Assembly (NCBI GenBank): GCA_047495785.1
Contig: JBLDXI010000013.1
Location: 186,001-250,000, forward strand
Source: Lepidodermella squamata
Taxonomy: Eukaryota; Gastrotricha
Direction: 5' to 3'
DNA: 64,000 nt
In this document: piece after piece, positions 35,324 through 47,500 of the stretch
Layout of the letters: the number at the start of each line of letters is the position of its first letter
Numbering within the stretch: position 1 is the first letter of the stretch
Notes under the pieces: generated by a model
Database searches by the model: none
The model's input: the letters and a program-made list of their open reading frames with translations, nothing else
What the model was told of the DNA's origin: nothing
Position numbers and translations under genes: made by a program

Positions 35324-36705
35324 TTAGTTTTCACCTTTTTTTGAGATGAACTGCGCAATTTCTTGAATTGACAGTTTACCTGCATTAGTCGGTCGATGCA
35401 GAGCAAAAGTCAGTGCGGCTTCTACATGCAGCGAGTCTCTGATTAAATTAGCGTGAACATCAACGCCAAGCGAACGTAGACGGTGAGCAAATAAAATGTC
35501 CTCATCACGCAACGGATCAAATTGATTGTACTGAATGAAAACCGGGCTTTTAGCAACCTGTAAAAAAAGAAACGGCATTGGGTAAGTGTTGATTCAATCT
35601 CCAGCGACTACCTTTTTAAGTGTTTCATCATCAGCCAAAAACGGCCAAGCTCGCTTGTTCATGGCATTAGATCTGACCGCAACGCTGTCGGGATCGTTTT
35701 CATCGAACTCCACTGCTGGCTCAACAGGAAAAGCCGTGTCTTGATAGACGATCTGATCGTTGATTCTGAACTCCTCAGGTAGTTGGAAAATTCCGAAACG
35801 TTTTGCCATCTGCTTTTGGAACTCGACAGGAACATGGCTGTTCGACTCGATCAATTTTTGTACTTTGGCCGAATATTTTTCAACGCCTACGAGGAACATA
35901 AATATTAACAGTTGGAATTAGTAAATTATGTATCAGCTCATATGCAGCTCAGCTTACCAGCATAGTTCGCCAGGAACCATTCCAACTTCATCGGAAAATC
36001 TTTGTAGTAGTGCTGATAGCTCGGAAGCTGCAAGTTGACCATCTGAAGCCAAGGCGAAGTCAGTACAACTCCCTTCAATGTGAAGCGTTGCGGTAGTTCT
36101 AGAGCTGTTTCCAAGGCCAAATTGCCACCTGCGCTATCTCCAGCGATGAATAATTTCGTCTTATCAACCCCATACTTTTCTGCACGCTCGAATATTGCGA
36201 TTGAGGCCTTCAAGGTATCTTCAATCGCGCTCGGAAAGGGGTGCTTGGGAGCCAAACGGTAGTCAATAGAGAAAATTGTCGCATTCGATTGGAGAGCTAT
36301 TGCTTTCGTTAGCATAAAATGAGATTGCACGCTGCCTATAGCGAAGCCTCCGCCGTGTATGTATATTATGCCGCTTGACATTTTCCGATCTGACTTCGGC
36401 TTAATGATTACAACTGGGACTTCATTAAAAACGTCGGTAAGCACTTCAATGTTATCATTTAGTTCAAAAAATGGCGCTAATGTTTTCTCTAGAAATCCGA
36501 AGCTGCTCTGAAATACGTAGGCTGTAGGTGGGGTCAGCCCAAGACGCTCCAATCCAATCAAAAATCCAAGTTGCATCTGTATCACTCCATCAATAAAACC
36601 TCGAAAGAACCTATCTTCGAGAGTATCAGGGTGCTTGACCATGACTTTCCACGTCCCCATCGCCAAAAGTGCTGCAACTATCGAAAATTTGATCGCAATG
36701 CCCAT
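35324..36705 (-). CDS. Esterase E, AADAC-like (second subfamily)
   Basis: Exons 35324..35557, 35612..35886 and 35958..36705 (minus), 418 aa. It is very similar to esterase D throughout, including noncoding flanks. HGGGFAIGS, DYRLAPKHPFP, GDSAGGN, QFDPLRDED and SLHVEA are intact. A hydrophobic N-terminal segment (FSIVAALLAMGTW) suggests membrane anchoring. A TATA-like sequence lies upstream at 36864-36871. Confidence 0.9.
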
Positions 36706-36863
36706 TTCGACCAAAATAACTAAATAAATAATCCTACGGAAGTAGAAATAATATTTTATTTACAGACAGCTCATTACATTCAAAGAATTAACACTAGAAA
36801 CTATAGTGGCGCGTCACACCAACAGTCGCAATTACAGTGCAACCCCTTTACGTTTTTGCGTCA

Positions 36864-36871
36864 GTATATAA
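36864..36871 (-). promoter_or_regulatory. TATA-like box of esterase E
   Basis: TTATATAC on the minus strand, about 160 nt before the start codon, in a segment conserved upstream of esterase H but deleted upstream of esterase D. Confidence 0.45.
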
Positions 36872-36889
36872 GACGCACGCCGAGAAAGG

Positions 36890-37060
36890 GGCCACATTTC
36901 TCCATCGCTTGCGCCAGATTCGCGAATAGAATGTAGTACGCCTGCAGAAATCTTTCTTTTCACTGCAACGTTTTCATGGCCATCAGCGTAATTTTTAGGC
37001 TTCGTATGCCAAACCCCCAACGATAACAGCGAAAATTACCCGTTTACACACAAATAAATC
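36890..37060 (-). pseudogene. Second copy of the exon-1/3'-exon fusion fragment
   Basis: The minus strand reads ADGHENVAVKRKISAGVL, then HSIRESGASDGEM, the same unusual junction as at 34985-35141 but better preserved. The 5' part of exon 1 is damaged by a deletion. Confidence 0.7.
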
Positions 37061-37159
37061 TGGCCTTTTAACAAAATTTCTACAGCAAAATCGTCAAATT
37101 TTGGCAGCAAGCTGGCTGCTTCAAATTAAATCATCTGACTAGCAAGAAGTTGTTATAAT

Positions 37160-38655
37160 TTATAATTGTTCGTTAATAAATTTAACAACATCTTCATATC
37201 CCTTCCGCGACGCAGCAGTAGGGGATTGTCCAAGAATCACATTCAGCACCGGCTCAATATGCTCGCCAGTTGGCAAATAGCTCATGGTGACAGACACGCC
37301 TAGCGCTCTCAATCGTGCGTAATAAAGCAGACCTTCGTCCCGGCGCATGTCGTAGCCGCAAACCGACAAAAATATCGGAGCTACTTTACGCAACTTGTTG
37401 TCGTCAGTCGTCAACAGTGGCCAACATTTCTCGTCCAAGGCTAATTTATTTATTGCTTTCAGTTCGTTTGGCAAAGCAGCAACAACGGATGACTCGATTC
37501 CAGAATCGCTGATATCGATATTGGTCCAAGATTTGTCAGTGGAGACGAGTGAAGCGACATCACTCGGCATGGAGGATACTTTTAGAAAATCGAAAATTCG
37601 TTTCTATGCAAGAAAATTTGCTATCCTCAACAGTTATAGCTGATAATCCAAGTCAAATCTAACCGTGTCTTGCTTTGAAACAAACTTCCTAGCAAGAATC
37701 GCCGATTCGACAGCGCTAGAATACGGCTGCCCGGCATATTTTGCAAAATACCAGTCAGAGTTTACTATGTATTTAAAGAACTCATAAAACTCTCATTGAA
37801 AGAAGTGAGGCTTGAACCTACTTGGGTACAGTTTGCTGCATAGCCGTTTAAAGACATATTGAGATAACAATTCCAATGATGACGCGGAATATAATTAAAT
37901 AACCTGTAAGGCGAATAGCTTGGCATCGGTATAACGCCAACTGGTACGATAACAGCTGAGAACAAAGCTTGAGCTTTTAGTTTGTAACGATCGCTAGCAC
38001 CTAATTCAATAGCCACCACAGCAGCGAGATTCGCCCCAGCAGAGTCGCCAGCCACGGCGATTCTATTTTTGTCGATTCCAAGCTGTTCAGCCGATTCGAA
38101 AACTGCTTTGGTTACGTTCAAGCAATCTTCCACGGCGGCAGGATATGTGTGCTCAGGGGAGCGCCGGTAGTCTACTGAAATCACGACAGAATCTGTAGCG
38201 TCGGCTAGTTTTGCAGTCCAGGGTGCGTAAAAGCGAGCACTTCCCAGAGCGAACCCGCCGCCATGAAAATAAATAATTGCTTTTTGATTTTTAGACGCGT
38301 GATCTTTTCTGAAAATCAGCACTGGAACACCAGCAAGCGACGCTTCCACTCCTTGAACTTCCAGCAGCCTGTCGCGATTTGAATTTTCAGCCAGGCCCAT
38401 CACGTACCGAATCGGCGTGGCAGAGTCATCTTTAATGTTAGTTTATAGGCAACCATGCGGTAATTGTTAAACCTTACCAATTAATCCAAGCCTTTCAGCC
38501 GTTACTGAGAGCCGAAAGATAACTCTCATAACTGTTTCGAATGTCTTTCTAACGTTGTCGATTTCCATATTTTCCGGATAACTGGGGCACACATTATAGG
38601 CGATTTGGTAAGCCAAGACTGCTAGTGCCCCGGCGAAAATGATGCTTTTAATCAT
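37160..38655 (-). CDS. Esterase F, arylacetamide deacetylase-like (divergent)
   Basis: Exons 37160..37603, 37664..37764, 37818..38429 and 38478..38655 (minus), 444 aa. HGGGFALGS, DYRRSPEHTYP (RS in place of LA), GDSAGAN, GYDMRRDEG and GEHIEP keep the triad. Like C, it lacks the intron before HGGG. The donor ending exon 2 is uncertain: the acceptor is homologous to that of the paralogues and demands phase 1, and the choice G|GTTCAA gives a 53-nt intron but leaves ~24 residues (LFNYIPRHHW... to TQV) not present in other copies. The middle exon is 101 nt, as in G, against 59 nt in A-C. Confidence 0.78.
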
Positions 38656-38753
38656 GAGATCTAGAATCGATTGTCATGTTTTATAAATTAAATCCAATCA
38701 ATCATAAAGTTGAGGACTAGCAGTTAGGTCAGTAAATTCACTGGCAGTTGAGT

Positions 38754-40347
38754 TCACAGGTAATCCTTGATAAACTTTAGAATATCTTCGAGACCTTTTT
38801 TAGACGCGCGAGTTTCAGTAGAGTTCATCATCGCAACAACGGAGGGCTCACTATGTGTGGCGCTGTACAAAAAGCTGAGATGAGAGTCCCTTCCAAGACG
38901 GCGAAGACGATCGTGAAAAAGCAAGGCTTCGTCTCGCATCGCATCATATTCGGCTACAGTAATTAACGTAGGAGCCAAAGCTGCAAGCTTTGAATTGGTG
39001 GACAGCATCGGCCAAGCCTGCTCACTGATCGCTAATTCACGAATTTTGGCAAGGTGTTCCTTTGGCTGGTGATCTGAGTCTAATTTTAAATGGCTGATGT
39101 CGCTGTAAGATTGATCGCGGATCAGCGATTTGATATCATCGCTCAAGGTTGATACGTCGAGCAATTTCCTGTATCGATCCTAGCATTACATTTACATGTT
39201 AAGAACAAAAACCTGATGATGACCCGCTTTCATACCAAATCGCTCTGAGTCACATACAGGTTCTTTAGAAGATCCGCCTCGATGGAGCGAGAGTAGGCAG
39301 AAGCAGCATACTTAGCGAGTAAAAAGTGAACAGGCACTAAATCAATAAAATGAGCCATAACTCCATTTGATTTGAATGATATACATACTTAGAAACATAG
39401 GACCGTAGAGCTTATGCGATGGAATAGAGTACATGTCAACCGTTTGCAACATCGGTGAAAGCAGGATGATTCCTTTGAGTTTCGGCAAGTTATTTGTATT
39501 AGCCAGCTCAACGCCGACTACGGCAGCTAAATTTCCACCCGCACTGTCTCCGCCAACCTGGAAATCATCAATGCGTTATCAATCTTAAAAAAGCTTGAGT
39601 TTAAGAGCAACCATAATTCGATTCGGGTCAATGTTAAGCGAGTCAGCTTTCGCGAAGACATCCTTCGCAACCTGCTCCGATTAAACGTAAAATGTTGGGC
39701 AAGTTTTCAGATTATCATCCAACTTGCCCTAATAACATCTTCATTCGCCGCGGGAAACGGGAACTCAGGCGCTAGGCGGTAGTCTGCTGATATAACAACA
39801 ACTCCAGCCTCTTCAGCTAAACGTTGAGTCCATAAATACGAGTCAGAAGCTCGATTAAAGATGAAACCGCCGCCGTGAAACCAAATTAATGCTGGAGCTT
39901 TTTGATTGGCCAGCTTGGATTGCCTGTATGAAAATAGTCATTAAAGGTGTCAAAAAGCACTGGTCAGCTGACCTGAATATCCATGTTGTCATTCCGCCTA
40001 AAATCGTCGAGTTATCAACGATCATATTAGGAGAGCGGAGACCCTCGAAATCTCGTCTGCCAAAGAGCTTCCGCATTACGTCACGCTGAGTGACCGCCGA
40101 GTCGTCTAAGAATAATGCCATCAGGTTATTTGATGAGAACACTACGGAATTACTCACCTAAGTAGTTGTATTCTTCGGCAATGACGATCAGCCTGAATAT
40201 TGCACCAAAAGCGCCCATACCCAAACGTCTTCCCAACGTCATGTTTTCTATGCCATCGGGAAAGTCAGGTGTTATACGATAGAGTCCAACGGCAAGCAAG
40301 CCAATGGCTACGCTGACGTAAAATAGGCTTTTTCGTAAAAATGCCAT
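38754..40347 (-). CDS. Esterase G, arylacetamide deacetylase-like, intron-rich
   Basis: Exons 38754..39179, 39236..39336, 39389..39557, 39612..39671, 39728..39923, 39973..40105 and 40158..40347 (minus), 424 aa. HGGGFIF, DYRLAPEFPFP, VGGDSAGGN, EYDAMRDEA and ATHSEP provide the catalytic residues. Seven exons make it the most divided member. Two introns, one inside the DYRLAP-to-GDSAG block and one just before GGDSAG, are absent from the other copies. The intron 39672-39727 appears to use a GC donor (AGG|GCAAGT), which restores the conserved R-V-x-K-x-VF run. The N-terminal anchor is followed by PDFPDGIENMT. Confidence 0.82.
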
Positions 40348-40697
40348 TAAAGAATGTGTACCTAAGGTCTACGCGCAAAAAGTCAGCATTTATTGGCAAT
40401 AAATAATCATTTTTACTATTTTCAATCTCCGACAAGCTCGTTCATGTACTTAGCATTATAACGGATGATGATAAAATCAGCGAGAAACTAAAGGCGTGCA
40501 TTGCGAAAGCAGGCAGCTGTTTTGGCGCGATGAGTAAATTGCGCACCGGAAATCATCATGTCTCACTGGCCATCGGGAAGAGAAATAAAACTTTCTATTT
40601 CAATTTCAATCTCAATCTCAAACACAACAGTTCAAAAGATGTCGATGGAAAAATAGTGCTCTAGCGCATAAAAGTCACCGGTTAAATAGTCGCATAT

Positions 40698-42065
40698 TTA
40701 GTTTTTAGCTTTTTCAACAATGAACTGTACAACTCCTTCAATTGATTGTTTAGCGGCACTTGTCCCTCTGCCCATACCGTCCGTCATGGCTTCTACATGC
40801 ATCGAGTCTTTGATAAAACTGGCCTGAACATCAACGCCCAGCGAACGTAGACGATGAGCAAATAAGATCTCTTCATCACGCAGCGGATCAAATTGACTGT
40901 ACTGAATGAGAACCGGGCTTTTAGCAAGCTGCAAAAAAATGAAACGGCATTGGGTAAGTGTTGATTCAATCTCCAGCGACTACCTTTTTAAGTGTTTCAT
41001 CGTCAGCCAAAAACGGCCAAGCTCGCTTATTCATGGAAATAGATCTGACCGCAACGCTGTCAGGATCGTTTTCATCGAACTCCACTGCTGGCTTAACAGG
41101 AAAAGCTGTGTCTTTATAGACGATGTGATCGCTGATCCTGAATTCCTCGGGTAGCTGAGAAATTGCGTAATGTTTTGCCATCTGCTTTTGAAACTCGACG
41201 GGAACATGGCTGTTCGATTCGATCAATTTTTGTACTTTGGCCGAATATGTTTCAACGCCTATAAGAAACAGTATGAATGGTTGGAATTAATAAAGTATGC
41301 TATCCTATTAACGATCAGCTTACCAGCATAGTTAGCCAGGAACACTTCTAGCCTTATCGGAAAATTTTTGTAGAAGTGCTGATAGCTCGGAAGCCGCAAG
41401 TTGACGACCTGAAGCCAAGGCGAAATCAGTACAATTCCCTTCAATGTGAAACGTTGCGGTAGTTCTAGAGCAGTTAGCACAACTAGATTGCCACCTGCAC
41501 TATCTCCAGCGATGAACAACTTCGTTTTATCGACTCCATACTTTTCTGCACGCTCAAATATCGCGATGGATGCCTTCAATGTATCTTCAATCCCGCTCGG
41601 AAAGGGGTGCTTGGGCGCCAAACGGTAGTCGATAGAGAAAATTGTCGCATTTGTTTTGAGAGCTATTGCTTCCGTGAGCTTAAAATGAGTGTGCACACTG
41701 CATAGAGCGAAGGCTCCGCCGTGTATGTATATTATGCCACTTGACATTTTCTCAGCTGTCTTCGGCTTAATGATTAAAACTGGGACTTCATTAATAACCT
41801 CAGTATGAACTTCGACGTTCTCATTCGAATATTGCTCATCTGTTTTCTCTAGATAGGAGAAGATGTTTTGAAATACGTTGGCTATAGGTGGGGCCAGCCC
41901 AAGACGCTGCAAGCCAACCAATAATCCAAATTGTATCTGTACCACTCCGTCCATGAAGCCTCGAAAGAACCTATCTTCGAGAGTATCAGGGTGCTTGATC
42001 ATGATTTGCCACGTTCCGATCGCCAAAAGAGCTGCAACAATTGAAAGTTTGATGGCAATGCCCAT
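40698..42065 (-). CDS. Esterase H, AADAC-like (second subfamily)
   Basis: Exons 40698..40928, 40984..41258 and 41324..42065 (minus), 415 aa. It is close to D and E. It carries HGGAFALCS (Ala for the third Gly of the oxyanion motif, as in esterase A), DYRLAPKHPFP, GDSAGGN, QFDPLRDEE and SMHVEA. The frame is open further upstream to 42131, but the Met shared with D and E is preferred. The 3' flank (40590-40660) resembles that of D (31680-31755), so H and D/E are old duplicates. Confidence 0.9.
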
Positions 42066-42245
42066 TTCGGCCAAAATAATTGGACAAATAATCCTACGAA
42101 AGAAGAATATTGTATTTGCAGACAGCTTCAAAGAATTTGGCTACTGTTCGTTTCACACTAGAAACTATAGTGGCGCTTCACCCCAGCAGTTGCAATTAAA
42201 GCGCAACCCCGAAAAGTTTCGTGCTCACGAAAATTTTGCACTAGT

Positions 42246-42258
42246 ATATAGTATATAA
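42246..42258 (-). promoter_or_regulatory. TATA-like box of esterase H
   Basis: Minus-strand TTATATACTATAT about 185 nt upstream of the start, followed by sequence shared with the esterase E promoter. Confidence 0.4.
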
Positions 42259-42453
42259 GATGCACGCCGAGAAAGGGGCCATATTTCTCATGCCATAGAA
42301 TAAAAAAGGTGAGTTGCGTAATAACAAAGAAAAGCCAGCGGTTTTTTATATAATGCTTAAGTAATACGCTTCGGCCCTTTTCTTGGTATGTCTTTCTTCT
42401 ATAACTTCTATGTATAAAAGATATTGTTCACCGTGATAGGTAATTCATGCCCC

Positions 42454-42841
42454 CTTGCACTTCGTTATTTAGGTATCAAGCTCAGCTCAAGGTACGCTCA
42501 GCGTATTCACACCTTAGCTTAGCGTACAAGCTCAGCGAGCTAACCTTATCAGCTCAGCTTACTAGCGAGCAAGATAAGCTTAGCTGACAAGCTGAGCGTA
42601 GTGGAATATTGAGTTCGAGTATATTGGCTGTAGTTGAACACGCTGAGTTTGTACGCTGGGCTTGTCTCCGATCAGCTTGTCAGCCAAGCTTATTAATGAC
42701 ATTATAAGCTAAGCTGTCAAGCTGAGATGAGCTGGCTATTTATTAAGCTGAGCTGGCTTGGCTGAGCTTGTTCATGGTTTAGCTGAGCAAGCTTCAAGCT
42801 GAGCTGACTATGAGCTTATTACCTAAATAACGAAGTGCAAG
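42454..42841. mobile_element. 388-bp inverted-repeat element with AGCT-rich interior
   Basis: Perfect 22-bp ends, starting CTTGCACTTCGTTATTTAGG at 42454-42475, complement at 42820-42841. The interior is almost wholly built of AAGCT, AGCTCAGC and AGCTGAGC words on both strands, so it could fold extensively. No ORF. Probably a non-autonomous (MITE-like) element. Confidence 0.8.
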
Positions 42842-43034
42842 ACGGCTAATGCATCGAGGTTTGAAGACTTTATAGTATGTCCTGAAATTATCTTTCTAAA
42901 ATATACTGACATTCAACCCAGTAACCAATGTTAACTGAGGAACGATAAGAAAAGAGGTCAAAAAAGATGTACGGCTAAAAAGGTATATTTTTGACCCCTA
43001 CCCCGCTAATGTTACACTTGTCGAACCCACTCCT

Positions 43035-43410
43035 TTGCGGTGACTTTGCACAGTGGGGTGACTTTGACATATCAAAAATCGAAGGCGGACAGGTAACGAC
43101 CTCATATGAAAGGGGTACCGTAGGATAGCTCAAAAAGGGCCAGTCTGGATAGGTACAATGCACATCAACGCAACCTATTTCGGGACAACAAATTAAAGGT
43201 AAGGTTAATATTGTCGAAATTTTTCATTTTCAATAGAACGTCCGTCGCTGCTCTACCGAATCTGCCTCATATAAATTGAAATTATATGCCATTTTCGGAG
43301 AACCCGTCTTTCAGGCTATCCAACGGTACCCAACTCTTGGGGTCTTTACCTTTTCATCTTCGATTTTTGATATGCCAAAGTCACCCCATTTTGGATTGCT
43401 AATGTCACCC
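43035..43410. repeat. Foldback repeat with ~80-100 bp imperfect arms
   Basis: The left arm around 43054-43139 (31-nt block from TGGGGTGACTT through ATCGAAG, later GGTACCGTAGGATAGC) is mirrored around 43307-43388 with one mismatch in the 31-nt block. The arms flank a ~170-bp unique loop. No coding sequence. Confidence 0.7.
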
Positions 43411-44508
43411 CGCTGTTACAAAGTCTCCCAAATTACGGTACATCAGTTTTCGCTTATTTTTCATTCAATTTTGCATAGGCAGTATGACATTGCTCCTCTC
43501 GCCCTATAATGCAACTTTTCCCCTTTTACCCACCCATTTTCTGCTGAGAACGAGTTTTTGCCTCATATCTTATTGTGTTATCGCGGCGCGGCGCAGTAGT
43601 TTTATAAATACCTCATGGTTATGAAGTTATTGGAAAATGCGAGGCAAGAAGTTATTACGCATACTTCAGCATATTTCAACTCGAATGGTCGTCTATTCTT
43701 CTTTTTTCTATTCGATTGACCTAATTCGCTCGATTATGAATTTTCAGTGTTGTGGTACCTAGTAAGCGAGAAAATCAAGCGTATAGCAGCTGAAATTTTC
43801 CACTTCCACTCTAATTCTTGTGTTAATCATGTGCGAGCAGGATAACGAAAGTTGTGAGTAGGCTTATTGCGATCTATGGTTTCATTATGTTAGATATCAT
43901 CCTTAGCAATTATGTTATGTTGATTTTAGCAGCAGTTTATTATATTATTATTACGTGCACTGGAACTGGCTGGCCAAGTTTCCATGTCAGTGTCCATAAC
44001 CTGGGCCAACCTGGGCTCGTTATCTGCGGCCATCTACCGTTAATATTTTCATATTTTAGATATCACTAACAAAACAAAAACAACATGGGGAAAAATATCG
44101 TTGTTTCTTTAATGACACATCTCTTTGCCAGTTTCATCAGATACAATAGACAACAAAACGATAATAGACTCAAAGTATAATCATGTAATCAGCTCCATCG
44201 ACGGAGAAGAAAATCGGTGAATCACAACCCTATAACACGAAAGTGCCCGCAATAAATTAAACTATTCATTAAATGAAGATATGTAGAAAACTGAAATTAC
44301 GAGAAGCGGTGTGGAGTCTCTGATTATCTTAAAACGGAGTTTGCTTCATTTCTACTATCCGTCGAAATTGAACATAATATCATAATAACACGGAATGCAA
44401 GCTGTAATGCACAATTCCTTCATTGCGGTGATTTTTAATCGAGAGTAAAACGTTAATACAAATAAGTGTTGGCCACGTTCCAAGTTAGAAAATAGATAAC
44501 AATTCATG
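43411..44508. other. Gene-free stretch right of the repeats
   Basis: AT-rich. No exon, RNA gene or repeat that I recognise on either strand. It includes the presumed 3' UTR of VPS8. Confidence 0.4.
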
Positions 44509-47500
44509 TTACTGAGCTTTACTGCTCACTGTGGTAGGCGAGCAAATCGGACATAGAATGACATCTGCTTTCTCAGTTCCTGTCTGCTTTTTGGTAGCTT
44601 GCGATGTAGACATCGAACGCGAAGAATTTGTTCGAGTTACCGCTGCTTTGTCGCCAGAGGCGGCAGGCGCCGCTGCAGAGGAGGTACTGGTGCAACATGC
44701 AGGGTGCGCGATGTGATCGCAGCTATTACAAACGAGTGAAATTACATGAACACCTAAATGAAACAAAAATAAAATTCTTACCAGAAAATGAGAACTTGAT
44801 CGTCGTCTGGCGTTCTTTTGCATATAACACACCGCAGTGCGTTTACATTTAAGCGGATGCCCCGAGACCCGACAATGCGGAACTGGCGGAAGGCACTCGA
44901 AAGCTCATCTGCGTAAATACCACGCATAGACGAGAATAAGTTGACTTCGTCGTCACTCAGAGAAAAAACAGTTGACAACAGGCGCCGTATGGAACCAAGA
45001 CACGCGGGAGGCCGATTGGCTGCCGAGTTGTCGGACGGGGCGCGCAGGACTGCTTCGATAATAACCGCCGGGCTGAAAACGGAACACAGTGCGCTGACTA
45101 CGGATGAAAGACGCGGGGAGGCCGCTGATTCGGTTTCGAGAACGCAAAACAAATCGGCCAAAAGTTGCGACGGCACACTTGGGCTGAAATCGGCGCTGAC
45201 CGACTTGGCTTTCGCTGATATTCTCAACAAGCGGCGCATAGCCACGTCAAGTTTATGAGCCGCCCAAACTGATGCGGTTTCCGTAATCGCCAAATTTAGC
45301 CACCGCTTTATACCTCGTAGCGCCATCAGAATTGCATCGTTACTGTGCCCGTCCTCGACAAGTAACAGGGCTTCGGCGAAGGAGCCGTCGATTGCTTTGT
45401 CGGGGCCACGGACTGAAGAGCTAGCTTTCGATCGTTTTTGGGAAGCTATTCTTAGACAATCGCTGATCATTTGAGGTGGAATAGCTCGAACACATGCTTC
45501 GATTTGCTCATCGTCCTCCTCTATATCGTCCTCGGTATTTTCCATTTCTTTGAATGCTGCGTCTGGATCAGCGAGGTGAGCAGCTAATTGCTCACACTCA
45601 ATCTGAGCCGCTAAAGTAACTCGCTCGGCTAACAATTTAGGCTCGAGCTGCCGGCGTATCTTGATCAGTATTGTGTAGAGCAAACGAGGACTTGAATGGC
45701 GAAGCTGATCGAGGAAAGCCTCGCGCCGGCGGTCGTCGTCCCACAGGAAGTCGGAGACAAAACGGGCGGCTCGCACGCTGTCCGCTGCGACCAGTTGCTT
45801 CGCGAACGAACAGCAAACGTCCAGAAGAGCAGCCCGGTCGTTACTGGCCAAGTTGACACCCTGCGGGGAGGGAGTCGGCAAAGAAGCCTCCAAATTAGCA
45901 GCCTGGCCGAGGCTTTCAATCAAAAAGTCGAAAACTCGAGGCAACCAGGCTGGTACCGAGAAGAAGTAGCGCAGCATTATCGCTCGCCAGCCATGGCGCA
46001 TGCAGATAGCGGCGGCGAAATCGTAAAAAGATGCCTGTTCGGCCAACGCCAATAACTCGGCATCGGAACAGTAACCTTCGAGCATATTAGCACGAAATAA
46101 GACAAACAACGCTGCTTCGGCACGAGGATCGCCGTAAACGCTAAACAATCCACGAACAAGGTTAGAGAACCCATCGCCGAACAGCTTCGCTTGGCGTCCT
46201 GCAGAAACCGTCAACTCTTGCACGGCGAATGTATAACAGGCAATCCGAACATTGTTCATTCCATCTTTAAACGAAATAAATTCAAAACTTGTTGACTTTT
46301 AAATAATACCTATACAAACCATTCTTTTGAGCAGATAGTAAGCTGTCGTGCATAGAGATAGGCTCGGTTGGTGTTTTAAGGTTGTTGTTGGCTGCTCCTG
46401 TACCAATCGAGTCCAAAATCTCGAAAATAATGTCAACTAAAAGTTGTCTCCGCGAGTTCCATGCAGCGCCGATATCAGGCGATTCCGAAGAACCGGCAGC
46501 TGAATCTAGGACAGCAGATAGAAGTGACAGCAGCCGATCTGGCGCTGCGATCAGCAGAGCTTTGAGGTAGGCGTAGGTTGAAGGCGACGTCAAACTGGTG
46601 TCTTTGCCATTAGCGATCGGAAATTCGGCAGAAACAGCTGACGAAGGCAGGCGTGAGCACAATACGTCGAATGCATCTAAGCGATCTTGCTCAGTCAATG
46701 TTGGGCACGGCTGCCGCGATGGGTAATAAAGACGAGCGAGTAAGCAGTCGATAAAATCGAGTAACACAGCAATAGCCGCGTGAGGCTCGGCAGTGTTCGG
46801 AGAGAACGAACTGGGTGAAAATGACGAAGCGTGACTAGCCAGAGAAATGGAAGATTTCCGAGTCGACTCCGAGTATGGCTTTTGATTTGGATTAGCCGCA
46901 GCTTTAAATTGCGCCACGACAACACAGTCTAACAGGGCAGTTAGTGGTGTTTTCCAGTCAACTAGAGCCTCCAAGTACAACCTAATGTACGGCATGTAAA
47001 GCGCATTTTTCAACGTGAATCTAATGGCTCTGTCCAAATCCAGCGAGGTAACATGAACGAAGCATAAAAACTGCGACAGGTCTTCAAACCGCGACCGATT
47101 CGCTGCCAAAGTGTCGAAAACCAGCTGGACAACCTGAGGTGGCAGCCAGTTATTGGCGAGTGACTGCTGGTCCGTAAGTTGCGTTTTGACGAAAGAAAGC
47201 AGATTGTCCACGAACATGGATCGAACTTCAGGAGCCTGTATGGATGATGCTATCGAAGATATCACATCGGGCATAGCCACCAATTTCTCCATACATATTG
47301 ACAAGAGCTCCGAGATAGACTTCAATTCGTTAGGACTCAATTCGCTCTGATGGCTCGCAGCGAAATCGCCGAGTAATTCTATCATTTTGTCGTCCAGCCA
47401 TGTGGGGCGTACGGCGGCTGGACCCTTGTAAGAATTCAGCAAAATTTGAACCGCGGCTTGACGGTCACCAAGCTCACAGAGCTGTTTTACACGATCGGCC

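Noticed and set aside
45665-46174. Alternative frames of 60-120 aa within VPS8
   Set aside because: Lie wholly within a long, well-matched VPS8 exon in its true frame.
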